Assembly (NCBI GenBank): GCA_001770955.1 | Contig: MESL01000029.1 | Coordinates: 62,694 to 126,693, forward strand | Direction: 5' to 3' | Length of the DNA: 64,000 nucleotides | Source: Burkholderiales bacterium RIFCSPLOWO2_12_FULL_65_40 | GTDB taxonomy: Bacteria; Pseudomonadota; Gammaproteobacteria; Burkholderiales; Burkholderiaceae_C | Part shown: one piece after another, positions 27,847-37,396 of the stretch | Numbering within the stretch: the first letter of the stretch is position 1 | Layout: every line of letters begins with the position of its first letter | Program-made: the position numbers and the translations under genes | The notes under the pieces: generated by a model | The model's input: only the letters and a program-made list of their open reading frames with translations | The model's database searches: none | What the model was told of the DNA's origin: nothing

Positions 27847-27905
27847 CAAGCTATTGTTTTCATAGCTACTTGCGCCTACCAGTAAAGCGCCAGAGCCCGA
27901 TTTCA
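27847..27905 (-). repeat. Dispersed ~55-bp repeat family 1, copy C
   Basis: On the minus strand this copy ends AGCTATGAAAACAATAGC, identical over 18 bases to the end of copy G, with the core TGGCGCTTTACTGGTAGGCGC. It fills the 77-base gap between the convergent rhodanese and acyl-CoA dehydrogenase genes, 3' to both. Confidence 0.8.
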
Positions 27906-27915
27906 TTCAAACCCT

Positions 27916-29721
27916 CTAGAACCACGCGTCCTGCATCGCCAGCGTGCTGTCGTCCAGGCTGCGCAGCAGCGCGTGCTGGGGCGTGGTGCGCGGCAGCTCC
28001 CAGTGGAAGAACCAGCGGCAGGCCTGCAGCTTGCCCTGGTAGAAGTCCACGTCCTGCGGCGTAGGGGCAGCCGGCAATGCGCCGTCGGCGACCACTGCCT
28101 GGCGCAGCCAGGTCCAGGCCAGCACGGTGTGGCCGAAGGCTTCTAGGAACACGCTGGCGTTGGCCAGGGCGCGGTCGCCATCGCTGCGCAGCAGCGGCGT
28201 GAGCACGGCCAGCGTGGCCAGCACGTCGTTCCAGGCCGCCTGCAAGGCCTCGGCGTGGCCGGCCAGCGCGGGCCGCGTGCGCGCCTGCGCCACGGTGGCC
28301 TGCAGCTCGCGGCCGAACAGCGCTATGGCCGCACCCTGCTGCATCACGGCCTTGCGGCCCAGCAGGTCCAGCGCCTGGATGCCATGCGTGCCCTCGTGGA
28401 TCATGTTCAGGCGGTTGTCGCGCCAGAACTGCTCCACCGGGTACTCGCGCGTGTAGCCGTAGCCACCGTGGATCTGGATGGCCAGGCTGTTGGCCTCCAG
28501 GCACCACTGCGAGGGCCAGGATTTGACGATGGGCGTGAGCAGGTCCAGCAGCAGGCCCGCCTCGGCGCGGGCGGCCTCGCTCTCGCCGGTGCGCTGCTCG
28601 TCCACCAGGCGCGCGGCGTACAAGCCCAGCGCGAAGGCGCCCTCCACATAGGCCTTCTGCGCCAGCAGCATGCGGCGCACATCGGCGTGCGCCACCAGCG
28701 GCACGGGGGGCTGCAGCGGGTCCTTGGCGGCGGGCGGGCGGCCCTGCAGACGCTCGCGTGCGTACTGCAGCGAGGCCAGATAGCCCCGGTAGCCGTACAT
28801 CACGGCGCCCATGCCGACGCCGATGCGCGCCTCGTTCATCATGTGGAACATGCAGGCCAGGCCCTGGTGCGGCTGGCTCACGAGTTCACCCTCGCAGTCG
28901 TCCTGGTCGCCAAACGACAGCAGGGTGGACGTGGTGCCGCGCCAGCCCGCCTTGTGGATCAGGCCCGATAGCGTCACGTCGTTGCGCGGCCCCAGGCTGC
29001 CGTCGGCGTTGACGCGGAACTTGGGCACGGTGAACAGCGAGATGCCCTTGACCCCGGCCGGCGCGCCGGGGATGCGCGCCAGCACCAGGTGCACGATGTT
29101 CTCGCGCAGCTCATGGTCGCCCGCCGAAATGAAGATCTTGCTGCCCTTGATGCGGTAGGTGCCGTCGGGCTGCGGCGTGGCGCTGGTCGTCAGGTCCGAC
29201 AGGCTGGAGCCGGCCTGCGGCTCGGTCAGCGCCATGGTGCCGAAGAAACGGCCCGAAAGCAGCGCCCCCAGGTACTTGCCCTTCTGCGCCTCGCTGCCGA
29301 AGCGCTCGATCACATTGGCATTGCCCAGCGTCAGGCCCACATAGGAGGTGGTGGCGCCGTTGGCGCTCTTGAACAGCGCCGAGCAGGCCTGTGCCACCAC
29401 CACGGGCAGCTGCATGCCGCCCTGCTCGTAATCCTTGGTGGGCGCCAGCAGGCCGGCGGCGCAGTAGGCGTCGAGCGCCTCGCGCACCTCGGGAATCATG
29501 CGCACGCGGCCGTTCTCGAAGGTGGGCTCGTTCTCGTCCGAGGCACGGTTGTGCGGCGCGAACTTCTCCTGTGCAATGGCGTGCGCCGTGTCCAGCGCAG
29601 CGGCGAAGGTCTCGCGGCTGTGGTCCGCGTGGCGCGGGCGCTGCGCCAGCGCCTCGGCCTGCAGCACCTCGAACAGCTGGAAGTCGAGGTCGCGGCGGTT
29701 GATGAGCAGGGATTCGGGCAT
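27916..29721 (-). CDS. Acyl-CoA dehydrogenase, large C-terminally extended (DmdC-like) type
   Basis: FAD-dependent enzyme of 601 residues, the size of the FadE/DmdC-like class, that introduces the alpha-beta double bond in an acyl-CoA. The core includes FGTMALTEPQAGSSLSDL and EARIGVGMGAVMYGYRGYL. IHGGYGYTREYPVEQFWRDNR precedes the C-terminal extension (about 470-601). The ATG at 29721 has a GGAGG ribosome site; an earlier in-frame ATG at 29742 would fall inside the operator palindrome. It is divergent from the FadB-like gene, with two copies of the palindrome between them, and so is probably co-regulated with it. Confidence 0.92.
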   Translation of the reverse strand: MPESLLINRRDLDFQLFEVLQAEALAQRPRHADHSRETFAAALDTAHAIAQEKFAPHNRASDENEPTFENGRVRMIPEVREALDAYCAAGLLAPTKDYEQGGMQLPVVVAQACSALFKSANGATTSYVGLTLGNANVIERFGSEAQKGKYLGALLSGRFFGTMALTEPQAGSSLSDLTTSATPQPDGTYRIKGSKIFISAGDHELRENIVHLVLARIPGAPAGVKGISLFTVPKFRVNADGSLGPRNDVTLSGLIHKAGWRGTTSTLLSFGDQDDCEGELVSQPHQGLACMFHMMNEARIGVGMGAVMYGYRGYLASLQYARERLQGRPPAAKDPLQPPVPLVAHADVRRMLLAQKAYVEGAFALGLYAARLVDEQRTGESEAARAEAGLLLDLLTPIVKSWPSQWCLEANSLAIQIHGGYGYTREYPVEQFWRDNRLNMIHEGTHGIQALDLLGRKAVMQQGAAIALFGRELQATVAQARTRPALAGHAEALQAAWNDVLATLAVLTPLLRSDGDRALANASVFLEAFGHTVLAWTWLRQAVVADGALPAAPTPQDVDFYQGKLQACRWFFHWELPRTTPQHALLRSLDDSTLAMQDAWF

Positions 29722-29733
29722 GGAGCCTCCGTT

Positions 29734-29750
29734 GTTCTGCATTGCAGAAT
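29734..29750 (-). promoter_or_regulatory. Palindromic operator 1 (candidate IclR site) at the acyl-CoA dehydrogenase promoter
   Basis: GTTCTGCATTGCAGAAT: perfect arms TTCTGCA and TGCAGAA around one central base (29735-29749). Its outer edge overlaps a TAAAAT -10-like hexamer on the minus strand (29749-29754) and it ends 14 bases before the start codon, a position suited to repression. Confidence 0.72.
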
Positions 29751-29902
29751 TTTATGGCGATGGCCGCACCGCCCCGGCAGGGCCCGGGCAGGGGCGTGAA
29801 GGTGCCGCCATCGTATGCGCGGCAAGAAGGGCCGGCAACGCCACCGAGTTTCGCAGGTGACAGACAGCACGGCGGGCGGCCGATAGCATGGAACAGGCGC
29901 TG

Positions 29903-29919
29903 ATTCTGCAATGCAGAAC
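29903..29919 (+). promoter_or_regulatory. Palindromic operator 2 (candidate IclR site) at the FadB-like gene promoter
   Basis: ATTCTGCAATGCAGAAC: the same perfect TTCTGCA-N-TGCAGAA palindrome (29904-29918), 38 bases before the start of the FadB-like gene. Centre-to-centre distance to operator 1 is 169 bases, about 16 helical turns. Confidence 0.72.
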
Positions 29920-29956
29920 CATTGGCTTTTTCACTGGCCCTTTCACCCGGACCCCC

Positions 29957-32053
29957 ATGAGCACCACCCCCTCTTCCACCGCCTACGCAGTACACGGCCC
30001 CGTGGCCGTGGTCACGCTGAACAACCCGCCCGTCAACGGCCTCGGCCACGCCCTGCGGAGTAGCATCGTCACCGCGCTCGACCAGGCGCTGGCCGACCCG
30101 CAGGTGCAGGCCATCGTGCTGACCGGCAGCACACGCGCCTTCTCTGGCGGCGCCGACGTGCGCGAGTTCGGCACGCCCAAGGCCGGCCAGGAGCCCACGC
30201 TGCCCAGTGTGATACGCGCGCTCGACGCCTCCACCAAGCCCGTGGTCGCCGCCATCGCCGGCGTATGCCTGGGCGGCGGGCTGGAACTGGCCCTGGGCTG
30301 CCACTACCGCGTGGCCCAACCCGACGCCTCGCTTGGCCTGCCCGAGGTGAAGCTGGGCCTGCTGCCCGGCGCGGGCGGCACGCAGCGCCTGCCCCGCCTG
30401 ATCGGCCTCGAACCCGCGCTGAACATGATCGTCTCGGGCCAGCCCGTGCCGGCCAAGGCCTTCGCCGGCACACCGCTGGTGCACGCGCTGATCGAAGGCG
30501 ACCTGGTCGAGGGCGCGGTGGCGTTCGCCGCCCAGGTGGCGGCCCGTGGCGAACCCCTGCCGCGCGCCCGCGACCTGAAGGTGAAGCAGCCCAACGCCGA
30601 CGCCTTCCTGCAGTTCGCACGCAACACCGTGGCCGCCGCGAGCAAGCCGTTCCCGGCGCCGCTGCAGTGCGTGGAGGCCGTGGCAGCCTCGCTCAAGCCC
30701 TTCGACGAGGGCCTGCAGACCGAACGCACGCTATTCCAGGCGCTGATGCAAACGCCCGAGTCGCGCGCGCTGCGCCATGTGTTCCAGGCCGAGCGCGCGG
30801 CCGCCAAGGTGCCGGGCCTGCCCGAGGGCACGCCACTGCGCCCCATCGCCCGCGTGGGCGTGATCGGCGCCGGCACCATGGGCGGCGGCATCACCATGAA
30901 CTTCCTCAACGCCGGCATCCCCGTGGTGCTGCTGGAGATGAAGCAGGAGGCGCTGGACCGTGGCCTGGCCACGATCCGCAAGAACTACGAGAACTCCATG
31001 AAGAAGGGCAAGCTCACGCCCGAGCAGGTGGAGCAGCGCATGGGCCTGATCACGCCGACGCTGGAATACGCGGCGCTGAAGGACGCGGACCTCATCGTTG
31101 AGGCCGTGTTCGAGGAAATGGGCGTGAAGGAGGTCGTGTTCCGCCAGCTCGACGCGGTGGCCAAGCCCGGCGCCATCCTGGCGTCGAACACCTCGTACCT
31201 CGACATTGACCGCATCGCCACCTTCACGCAGCGCCCGCAGGACGTGATCGGCCTGCACTTCTTCAGCCCGGCCAACGTGATGCGCCTGCTGGAGATCGTG
31301 CGCGGCGCGCAGACCGCGCCCGACGTGCTGGCCACCAGCCTGCAGCTCGCCAAGCAGATCAAGAAGGTGGCCGTGGTCTCGGGCGTGTGCGACGGCTTCA
31401 TCGGCAACCGCATGCTGGCGCGCTACGGCGCCGCCGCCCAGGGCCTGATCAACGCCGGCGCCCTGCCCCAGCAGATCGACGGCGCGCTGCAGAAGTTTGG
31501 CCTGGCCATGGGGCCGTTCCGCATGGGCGACCTCGCGGGCCTGGACATCGGCTGGGCCACGCGCAAGCGCAAGGCCGCCGAGGCAGGCATGGAGATGAAG
31601 CCCATCGTGGCCGACAAGCTCTGCGAGGCCGGGCGCTTCGGCCAGAAGACGGGCGCGGGCTGGTACCGCTACGAGGCCGGCAACCGCACGCCCCTGCCCG
31701 ACAGCGTGACCGAGCAGCTCATCGCCGACTACCGCGCGGCCCACGGCATCACGCCGCGCAAGATCAGTGACGAGGAGATCGTCGAGCGCTGCATCTTCGC
31801 GCTGGTGAACGAGGGCGCGCGCATCCTCGAAGAAGGCATCGCCGCGCGCGCCTCGGACATCGACCTGGTTTACCTGAACGGCTACGGCTTCCCGCTGCAC
31901 CGGGGCGGCCCCATGCTCTACGCCGACACCGTGGGCCTGCCGCAGGTGGTGCGCAGCCTGCGCCGCTTCGCCGCCGAGCCGGGTGCCGACGCCTCGTGGC
32001 AGCCCGCGCCGCTGCTCGTGCGACTGGCCGCAGAAGGCCGGAGCTTCAACTAA
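29957..32053 (+). CDS. Bifunctional enoyl-CoA hydratase / 3-hydroxyacyl-CoA dehydrogenase
   Basis: FadB/FadJ-type fusion of 698 residues catalysing the second and third steps of beta-oxidation. The hydratase domain (about 1-190) contains [29 protein letters not shown] and [21 protein letters not shown]. The dehydrogenase NAD-binding domain starts at [14 protein letters not shown] (about 299-312), with [17 protein letters not shown] following, and two C-terminal dehydrogenase domains end the protein. The start at 29957 (MSTTPSST) was chosen because an upstream ATG at 29888 would place the operator palindrome inside the coding region. It is the first gene of the plus-strand catabolic operon. 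Confidence 0.95.
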   Translation: MSTTPSSTAYAVHGPVAVVTLNNPPVNGLGHALRSSIVTALDQALADPQVQAIVLTGSTRAFSGGADVREFGTPKAGQEPTLPSVIRALDASTKPVVAAIAGVCLGGGLELALGCHYRVAQPDASLGLPEVKLGLLPGAGGTQRLPRLIGLEPALNMIVSGQPVPAKAFAGTPLVHALIEGDLVEGAVAFAAQVAARGEPLPRARDLKVKQPNADAFLQFARNTVAAASKPFPAPLQCVEAVAASLKPFDEGLQTERTLFQALMQTPESRALRHVFQAERAAAKVPGLPEGTPLRPIARVGVIGAGTMGGGITMNFLNAGIPVVLLEMKQEALDRGLATIRKNYENSMKKGKLTPEQVEQRMGLITPTLEYAALKDADLIVEAVFEEMGVKEVVFRQLDAVAKPGAILASNTSYLDIDRIATFTQRPQDVIGLHFFSPANVMRLLEIVRGAQTAPDVLATSLQLAKQIKKVAVVSGVCDGFIGNRMLARYGAAAQGLINAGALPQQIDGALQKFGLAMGPFRMGDLAGLDIGWATRKRKAAEAGMEMKPIVADKLCEAGRFGQKTGAGWYRYEAGNRTPLPDSVTEQLIADYRAAHGITPRKISDEEIVERCIFALVNEGARILEEGIAARASDIDLVYLNGYGFPLHRGGPMLYADTVGLPQVVRSLRRFAAEPGADASWQPAPLLVRLAAEGRSFN

Positions 32054-32152
32054 TTCCATTTCTAAACCATCCGTGTCGTTGTTGCTTCGCCTTGCCGTGC
32101 TCAAGCACTGTCTGCGGCTTCGCGCCTAGACACGAATGATTTGGAAAAGGAA
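32054..32152. repeat. Long imperfect inverted repeat between the FadB-like and thiolase genes
   Basis: Arms of 24 bases (32054-32077 and 32129-32152; 20 of 24 positions pair) enclose 51 bases including GTTGCTTCGCCTTGCCGTGC. The left arm begins one base after the FadB-like stop. No coding sequence is visible. It resembles intergenic repeats I recall from Comamonadaceae, but there is no second copy in this window, so family status is unproven. It could form a large hairpin in the operon mRNA. Confidence 0.7.
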
Positions 32153-32178
32153 TAACACCACCACAGGACAAGCACACC

Positions 32179-33357
32179 ATGACAGAAGCAGTGATCGTCT
32201 CCACCGCCCGCACCGGCCTGGCCAAGAGCTGGAAGGGCGCCTTCAACATGACCTACGGCCCCACGCTGGGCGGCCATGCCGTGCAGCACGCCGTGGCGCG
32301 CGCGGGCATTGATCCGGCCGAGGTCGAGGACGTCATCATGGGCGGCACCTTCGGCGAGGGCACCACCGGCGGCAATGTGGCGCGCCAGATCGCGCTGCGC
32401 GCCGGCCTGCCCGTCACCACCGCGGGCATGACCATCAACCGGTTCTGCTCCTCGGGCCTGCAGACCATCGCGCTGGCCGCGCAGCGCATCATCGCGGGCG
32501 AAGGCCAGGTGTACGTGGCCGGCGGCGTGGAAAGCATCTCGTGCGTGCAGAACGAGGCCAACACCCACATGCGGCGCGACCCCTGGCTGGTCGAGCACAA
32601 GCCCGAGATCTACTGGAACATGCTGCAGACCGCCGAGCAGGTGGCCCAGCGCTACCACATCGGCAAGCAGGCGCAGGACGAGTACGGCGTGCGCAGCCAG
32701 CAGCGCGCCGCCGCCGCCCAGGCCGCCGGCCTGTTCAAGGACGAGATCGCGCCCATGACCACCACCATGGGTGTGGTGGACAAGGCCACGGGCCGCATCA
32801 CCATGAAGGAGGTGACGATCGATTCCGACGAGGGCATCCGCCCCGACACCACCCTGGAGGCCGTGCAGAAGATCCGCGCCGCCCTGCCCGGCGGCGTGGT
32901 CACCGCCGGCAACGCCAGCCAGTTCTCGGACGGCGCCTCGGCCTGCGTGCTCATGGACCGCCAGCTGGCCGAAAAGCGCGGCCTGCAGCCCCTGGGCATC
33001 TTCCGGGGTTTTGCCGTGGCCGGCTGCGAGCCCGACGAGATGGGCATCGGCCCGGTGTTCGCCGTGCCCAAGCTGCTGGCCAAGGCGGGCCTGAAGGTCG
33101 ATGACATCGGCCTGTGGGAGCTCAACGAAGCCTTCGCCGTGCAGGTGCTGTATTGCCGCGACAAGCTGGGCATCCCGGACGAGCGGCTCAACGTCAATGG
33201 CGGCGCCATCGCCGTGGGCCACCCCTATGGCGTGTCGGGTTCGCGCCTGACGGGCCACGCCCTGATCGAGGGCAAGCGCCGGGGCGTGAAGTACGTGGTG
33301 GTCACCATGTGCATTGGCGGCGGCCAGGGCGCGGCTGGTCTTTTCGAAGTGTGCTGA
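32179..33357 (+). CDS. Acetyl-CoA acyltransferase (thiolase)
   Basis: Thiolase of 392 residues that cleaves 3-ketoacyl-CoA with CoA, releasing acetyl-CoA (or propionyl-CoA). The nucleophile is C90 in [14 protein letters not shown], the active-site His lies in [14 protein letters not shown] and the second Cys in [30 protein letters not shown] is the conserved NEAF motif. Length is normal. It lies 125 bases after the FadB-like gene across the long inverted repeat, and 46 bases before the SDR gene. Confidence 0.95.
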   Translation: MTEAVIVSTARTGLAKSWKGAFNMTYGPTLGGHAVQHAVARAGIDPAEVEDVIMGGTFGEGTTGGNVARQIALRAGLPVTTAGMTINRFCSSGLQTIALAAQRIIAGEGQVYVAGGVESISCVQNEANTHMRRDPWLVEHKPEIYWNMLQTAEQVAQRYHIGKQAQDEYGVRSQQRAAAAQAAGLFKDEIAPMTTTMGVVDKATGRITMKEVTIDSDEGIRPDTTLEAVQKIRAALPGGVVTAGNASQFSDGASACVLMDRQLAEKRGLQPLGIFRGFAVAGCEPDEMGIGPVFAVPKLLAKAGLKVDDIGLWELNEAFAVQVLYCRDKLGIPDERLNVNGGAIAVGHPYGVSGSRLTGHALIEGKRRGVKYVVVTMCIGGGQGAAGLFEVC

Positions 33358-33403
33358 AACAACGGCCCGAGCGTGGGCCATGAACAACCAAGGAGCAACA
33401 GCA

Positions 33404-34177
33404 ATGAGCGTGAAACAACTTTTCGATCTGACCGGGCAGGTCGCCCTCATCACCGGCGGATCGCGCGGCCTGGGCCTGCAGATGGCCGAAGCACTGGGCG
33501 AGATGGGCGCCAAACTCGCCATCTCGGCGCGCAAGGCCGATGAACTGGCGCAGGCCAAGGCGCACCTCGAAGGCCTGGGCTACGAAGTCGAAACCGTGGT
33601 CAACGACCTATCGAAGTTCGACCAGATTCCCGCCATGGTGGACCAGGTGCTGGCGCGCTTCGGCACCATCGACATCCTGGTGAACAACGCCGGAGCCACC
33701 TGGGGCGCCAACGCCGAGGACTACCCCGACGCCGCCTGGAACAAGGTGATGGACCTGAACGTGAACGCGCCCTTCTTCCTCTCGCGCGAGGTCGGCAAGC
33801 GCGTGATGATCCCCAAGGGCCGGGGCAATATCATCATCACCGCCTCGGTGGCCGCCATCAAGGGCACGCCGCCCGGCATGAACACCATCGCCTACAACAC
33901 CTCCAAGGCTGCCGCGCTGCATTTCGCGCGCACGCTGGCGTCCGAGTGGGGCCACTACGGCATCCGCGTCAACGCCATCTGCCCGGGCTTCTTCCCGAGC
34001 AAGCTGGCCAACGGCCTGATCGAAAAGCTCGGCCCTGCCATGGTCGAGCGCACACCGCTGCGCCGCATCGGCGGCGACGAGGACCTCAAGGGCGCCGTGG
34101 TGTTCCTGGCCTCCGACGCATCACGTCACATCACGGGCCAGGGCTTGGTGGTCGACGGCGGCGCAAGTCTTATCTGA
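33404..34177 (+). CDS. Short-chain dehydrogenase/reductase
   Basis: Classical NAD(P)-dependent SDR of 257 residues. The cofactor motif is [10 protein letters not shown] (about 17-26), with NNAGATWG, the catalytic Ser region [12 protein letters not shown] and the catalytic Y-N-T-S-K in [13 protein letters not shown]. It probably oxidises a hydroxyacyl or hydroxy intermediate of the pathway, or reduces a keto group; the sequence does not decide. The start at ATG 33404 follows an AAGGAG ribosome site. An open frame extending upstream lacks such a site and overlaps the thiolase end. Confidence 0.92.
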   Translation: MSVKQLFDLTGQVALITGGSRGLGLQMAEALGEMGAKLAISARKADELAQAKAHLEGLGYEVETVVNDLSKFDQIPAMVDQVLARFGTIDILVNNAGATWGANAEDYPDAAWNKVMDLNVNAPFFLSREVGKRVMIPKGRGNIIITASVAAIKGTPPGMNTIAYNTSKAAALHFARTLASEWGHYGIRVNAICPGFFPSKLANGLIEKLGPAMVERTPLRRIGGDEDLKGAVVFLASDASRHITGQGLVVDGGASLI

Positions 34178-34193
34178 TCACCAAGGATTGCAC

Positions 34194-35414
34194 ATGGATT
34201 TCTCCTACTCCCCCAAGGTGGTCGACCTGCAAAAGCGCCTGACGGCCTTCATGGAAGAGCACATCTATCCCGCAGAAAGCGTGTACCACCACGAGGTCGC
34301 CGAGAACCGCAAGGCCGGCAACCCCTGGCAGCCCACCAAGGTGATGGAACAGCTCAAGACCCTGGCCAAGGCGGCCGGCCTGTGGAACCTGTTCCTGCCC
34401 GAGTCGAAATACGGCGCGGGCCTGACCAACCTGGAATACGCGCCGCTGTGCGAAATCATGGGCCGCTCGCATGTGGCGCCCGAGGCCTTCAACTGTTCTG
34501 CGCCCGACACCGGCAACATGGAGACCCTGGTGCGCTACGCCACCGAGGAGCAGCAGCAGCAGTGGCTGCGCCCGCTGCTCGACGGCTCCATCCGCTCGGC
34601 CTTCGCCATGACCGAGCCCGCCGTGGCCTCGTCGGATGCGACCAACATCGAGGCGCGCATCGAGCGCGACGGCGACGAGTACGTGATCAACGGCCGCAAG
34701 TGGTGGACCTCGGGCGCGCCCGACCCGCGCTGCGAGATCCTGATCTTCATGGGCAAGACCGACCCCGAACACGCCAGCCGCCACCAGCAGCAGTCGATGA
34801 TCCTGGTGCCGATGAAGACCCCGGGCGTGACCATGGAGCGCGCCCTGCCCGTGTTCGGCTACGACCACGCGCCGCACGGCCATGGCGAGGTGAGCTTTGA
34901 CAACGTGCGCGTGCCGGTGGGCAACGTGCTGCTCGGCGAGGGCCGGGGCTTCGAGATCGCCCAGGGGCGCCTGGGCCCCGGGCGCATCCACCATTGCATG
35001 CGCCTGATCGGCGTGGCCGAGCGCGCATTGGAGCTGATGTGCAAGCGCGCACTGGGCCGCGTGGCCTTCCACCGCCCGGTGGCCGACCAGGGCGTGACGC
35101 GCGAGCGCATCGCCAACGCGCGCATCCTGATCGACCAGGCGCGCTTCCTGGTGCTCAACGCCGCCTACATGATGGACACCGTGGGCAACAAGGTCGCACA
35201 GAAGGAAATCGCCATGATCAAGGTGGCCGCGCCCAGCATGGCCTGCCAGGTGATCGACTGGGCCATGCAGGTGCACGGCGGCGCGGGCGTGAGCGACGAC
35301 TTCCCGCTCGCCGCCGCCTACGCGAGCGCGCGCACGCTGCGCTTCGCCGACGGCCCCGACGAGGTGCACCGCAACCAGATCGGCAAGATGGAACTGGCCC
35401 GGTACCTGAAGTAA
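34194..35414 (+). CDS. Acyl-CoA dehydrogenase (ACAD10/11-like)
   Basis: FAD-dependent acyl-CoA dehydrogenase of 406 residues, the second in this island. Visible marks are [18 protein letters not shown] (FAD and substrate binding) and [13 protein letters not shown], then the flavin-domain segments [20 protein letters not shown] and [16 protein letters not shown] near the C-terminus. The N-terminal pattern [22 protein letters not shown] matches the ACAD10/11-type group, which acts on longer or substituted acyl chains. The ATG at 34194 has an AAGGA site; a TTG two codons earlier is less likely. It lies 16 bases after the SDR gene. Confidence 0.93.
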   Translation: MDFSYSPKVVDLQKRLTAFMEEHIYPAESVYHHEVAENRKAGNPWQPTKVMEQLKTLAKAAGLWNLFLPESKYGAGLTNLEYAPLCEIMGRSHVAPEAFNCSAPDTGNMETLVRYATEEQQQQWLRPLLDGSIRSAFAMTEPAVASSDATNIEARIERDGDEYVINGRKWWTSGAPDPRCEILIFMGKTDPEHASRHQQQSMILVPMKTPGVTMERALPVFGYDHAPHGHGEVSFDNVRVPVGNVLLGEGRGFEIAQGRLGPGRIHHCMRLIGVAERALELMCKRALGRVAFHRPVADQGVTRERIANARILIDQARFLVLNAAYMMDTVGNKVAQKEIAMIKVAAPSMACQVIDWAMQVHGGAGVSDDFPLAAAYASARTLRFADGPDEVHRNQIGKMELARYLK

Positions 35415-35520
35415 CCCCCCTGAGTCGCTTCGCGCCTTCCCCCCAGGGGGACGACGCCCGTGGCCGGGCCAAGCCCGGTCCACGGCGTCCGCTGGCATGG
35501 CCTGCTCCGCGACCTTCTAA
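35415..35520 (+). repeat. Dispersed GC-rich repeat family 2, copy 2
   Basis: CCCCCCTGAGTCGCTTCGCG followed by CCTTCCCCCCAGGGGGACGACGCC and a GGCCGGGCC-containing block. The opening block is the reverse complement of the end of copy 1 and matches copy 3. It fills the first half of the 189-base gap between acyl-CoA dehydrogenase and ligase genes; the rest of the gap shows nothing recognisable. Confidence 0.7.
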
Positions 35521-35603
35521 CCCGTGGCGCTGCGCCAGTGCCACACGCCCACGGGCGGCGATGCGCCAGGGATCACTGAAACCCCATAGCCAACGAATCA
35601 CCC

Positions 35604-37307
35604 ATGTCCGACCGCCATTTCGCCCACTGGCCGCGCACGCTGCCGCGCCACCTCACCGTGCCGGCCACGCACCTCTACCGCAACATCGAAATCTCGGCCC
35701 TGCGCTACCCGACCAAGGCCGCGCTGGTGTTCTACGACTCCGTCGTCTCCTACGCCCGCCTGCAGGACGAGACCGAGCGCCTGGCGGCCCACCTGCAGCA
35801 GGTGTGCGGCGTGCGCAAGGGCGACCGCGTGCTGCTCTACATGCAGAACAGCCCGCAGTTCGTCATCGGCTTCTACGCCATCCTGCGTGCCGACGCGGTG
35901 GTCGTGCCGGTGAACCCGATGAACCTCACCGAGGAACTGCGCCACTACGTGAGCGACGCCGGCGCGCGCACCATCCTCGCGACGCAAGACCTGTTCGCCC
36001 AGGTGCGCCCGCTGCTGCGTGAGGGCCTGGCCGCTGCGGCAGCCGACCCCACAGCGCCCGGCCTGCGCCATGCCGTGGTGGCGGCCTACAGCGACTACGC
36101 CACCGCGCCCACCGATCTGCCGGTGCCCTCCTTCGTCAGCGCGCCGCGCGAGCCCGTCACCGAGCCGGGTGCCGTGGCCTGGACGGACGCGCTGGCTGCC
36201 GGCCTGCACCCCGGCCCGATCGAGGCCGGCCCCGACGACCTGGCCGTGATGCCCTACACCTCGGGCACCACGGGCCACCCCAAGGGCTGCATGCACACGC
36301 ACCGCAGCGTGATGTACAACACCGTCGCCGGCACGCAGTGGCTGGGCACGCCGCAGGACGCGGTGTCGCTGGTGGTGCTGCCGCTGTTCCACGTCACCGG
36401 CATGCAGAACGGCATGAACGGCTCGCTCTACGTGGGCGCCACCATCGTGCTGCTGCCGCGCTGGGACCGCGACGCTGCCGCGCAGCTCATCGGGCGCTAC
36501 CGCGTCACGGGCACGCAGATGATCGTGACCATGGTGGTGGACCTGCTGTCCAACCCGCGCCTGGCCGAATACGACCTCTCCAGCATCAGCCGCCTGAGCG
36601 GCGGCGGCGCGGCCATGCCCGAGGCCGTGGCCACCCGGCTCAAGGAGCTGTGCAACCTCGACTACATCGAGGGCTATGGCATGTCCGAGACCATGGCGCC
36701 CACGCACATCAACCCGCCCGAACGGCCCATGAAGCAGTGCCTGGGCATCCCGATCTTCGACGTGGACGCGCGCGTGGTGGACCCCGCCACGCTGGCCGAG
36801 CTGCCCCCGGGCGAAGTGGGCGAGATCATCGTGCACGGCCCGCAGGTGATGCAGGGCTACTGGGGCCAGCCTCAGGCCACCGAAGCCGCCTTTGTCACCC
36901 TGGACGGAAAGCGCTTCCTGCGCACCGGCGACCTGGCCCGCACCGACGAGCATGGCTACTTCTATATGGTCGACCGGCTCAAGCGCATGATCAACGCCTC
37001 GGGCTTCAAGGTCTGGCCGGCCGAGGTGGAGGCGCTGATGTACGCCCACCCCGCCATCCAGGAGGTCTGCGTGATCGCCGCGCGCGACGAGCGCCGGGGC
37101 GAGACGGTGAAGGCCGTGGTGGTGCTGCGCGATGCCTTCAGGGGCCAGGTGAGCGAGCAGGAGATCGTCGACTGGGCACACGGCCACATGGCGGCCTACA
37201 AGAGCCCGCGGCTGGTATCGTTTGTTGACAGCCTGCCCAAGTCGGGCACGGGCAAGGTCCAATGGCGCGCATTGCAGGAGCAGGAGCCCGCACGCACCGC
37301 CGGGTGA
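35604..37307 (+). CDS. AMP-dependent acyl-CoA synthetase (ligase)
   Basis: ANL-superfamily ligase of 567 residues that activates a carboxylic acid through an acyl-adenylate to its CoA thioester, the entry step of the pathway. The P-loop-like motif is YTSGTTGHPKGCMHTHRS near residue 218, with EGYGMSETM (A5) near 355. RTGDLARTDEHGYFYMVDRLKRMI (A7-A8) carries the ribose-binding Asp, and the catalytic Lys is in PKSGTGKVQW near the C-terminus. The substrate chain length cannot be read from the sequence. Confidence 0.94.
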   Translation: MSDRHFAHWPRTLPRHLTVPATHLYRNIEISALRYPTKAALVFYDSVVSYARLQDETERLAAHLQQVCGVRKGDRVLLYMQNSPQFVIGFYAILRADAVVVPVNPMNLTEELRHYVSDAGARTILATQDLFAQVRPLLREGLAAAAADPTAPGLRHAVVAAYSDYATAPTDLPVPSFVSAPREPVTEPGAVAWTDALAAGLHPGPIEAGPDDLAVMPYTSGTTGHPKGCMHTHRSVMYNTVAGTQWLGTPQDAVSLVVLPLFHVTGMQNGMNGSLYVGATIVLLPRWDRDAAAQLIGRYRVTGTQMIVTMVVDLLSNPRLAEYDLSSISRLSGGGAAMPEAVATRLKELCNLDYIEGYGMSETMAPTHINPPERPMKQCLGIPIFDVDARVVDPATLAELPPGEVGEIIVHGPQVMQGYWGQPQATEAAFVTLDGKRFLRTGDLARTDEHGYFYMVDRLKRMINASGFKVWPAEVEALMYAHPAIQEVCVIAARDERRGETVKAVVVLRDAFRGQVSEQEIVDWAHGHMAAYKSPRLVSFVDSLPKSGTGKVQWRALQEQEPARTAG

Positions 37308-37334
37308 CAAGCCCGGCATGTTGGCGAATTTGCT

Positions 37335-37390
37335 CTTTTTTTGATAGCTTCTAGCGCTTGTCCATCAAGCGCTGGATGCCAAAAACACTT
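37335..37390 (-). repeat. Dispersed ~55-bp repeat family 1, copy D
   Basis: The best-formed core of the family: AGCGCTTG (37353-37360), TCCAT, CAAGCGCT (37366-37373), a perfect 8-bp hairpin. TTTTTTTGATAGCTTCT lies to its left and GGATGCCAAAAA to its right. The reverse complement aligns with copy B, including the shared AGCTATCAAAA arm. It ends seven bases before the start codon of the serine hydrolase. Confidence 0.85.
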
Positions 37391-37396
37391 GAACCC

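Noticed and set aside
36019-36249. Small alternative-frame ORFs within the acyl-CoA ligase and other genes
   Set aside because: Arg/Pro/Ala/Trp-rich products typical of off-frame reading of GC-rich codons, with no ribosome sites and no recognisable motifs.
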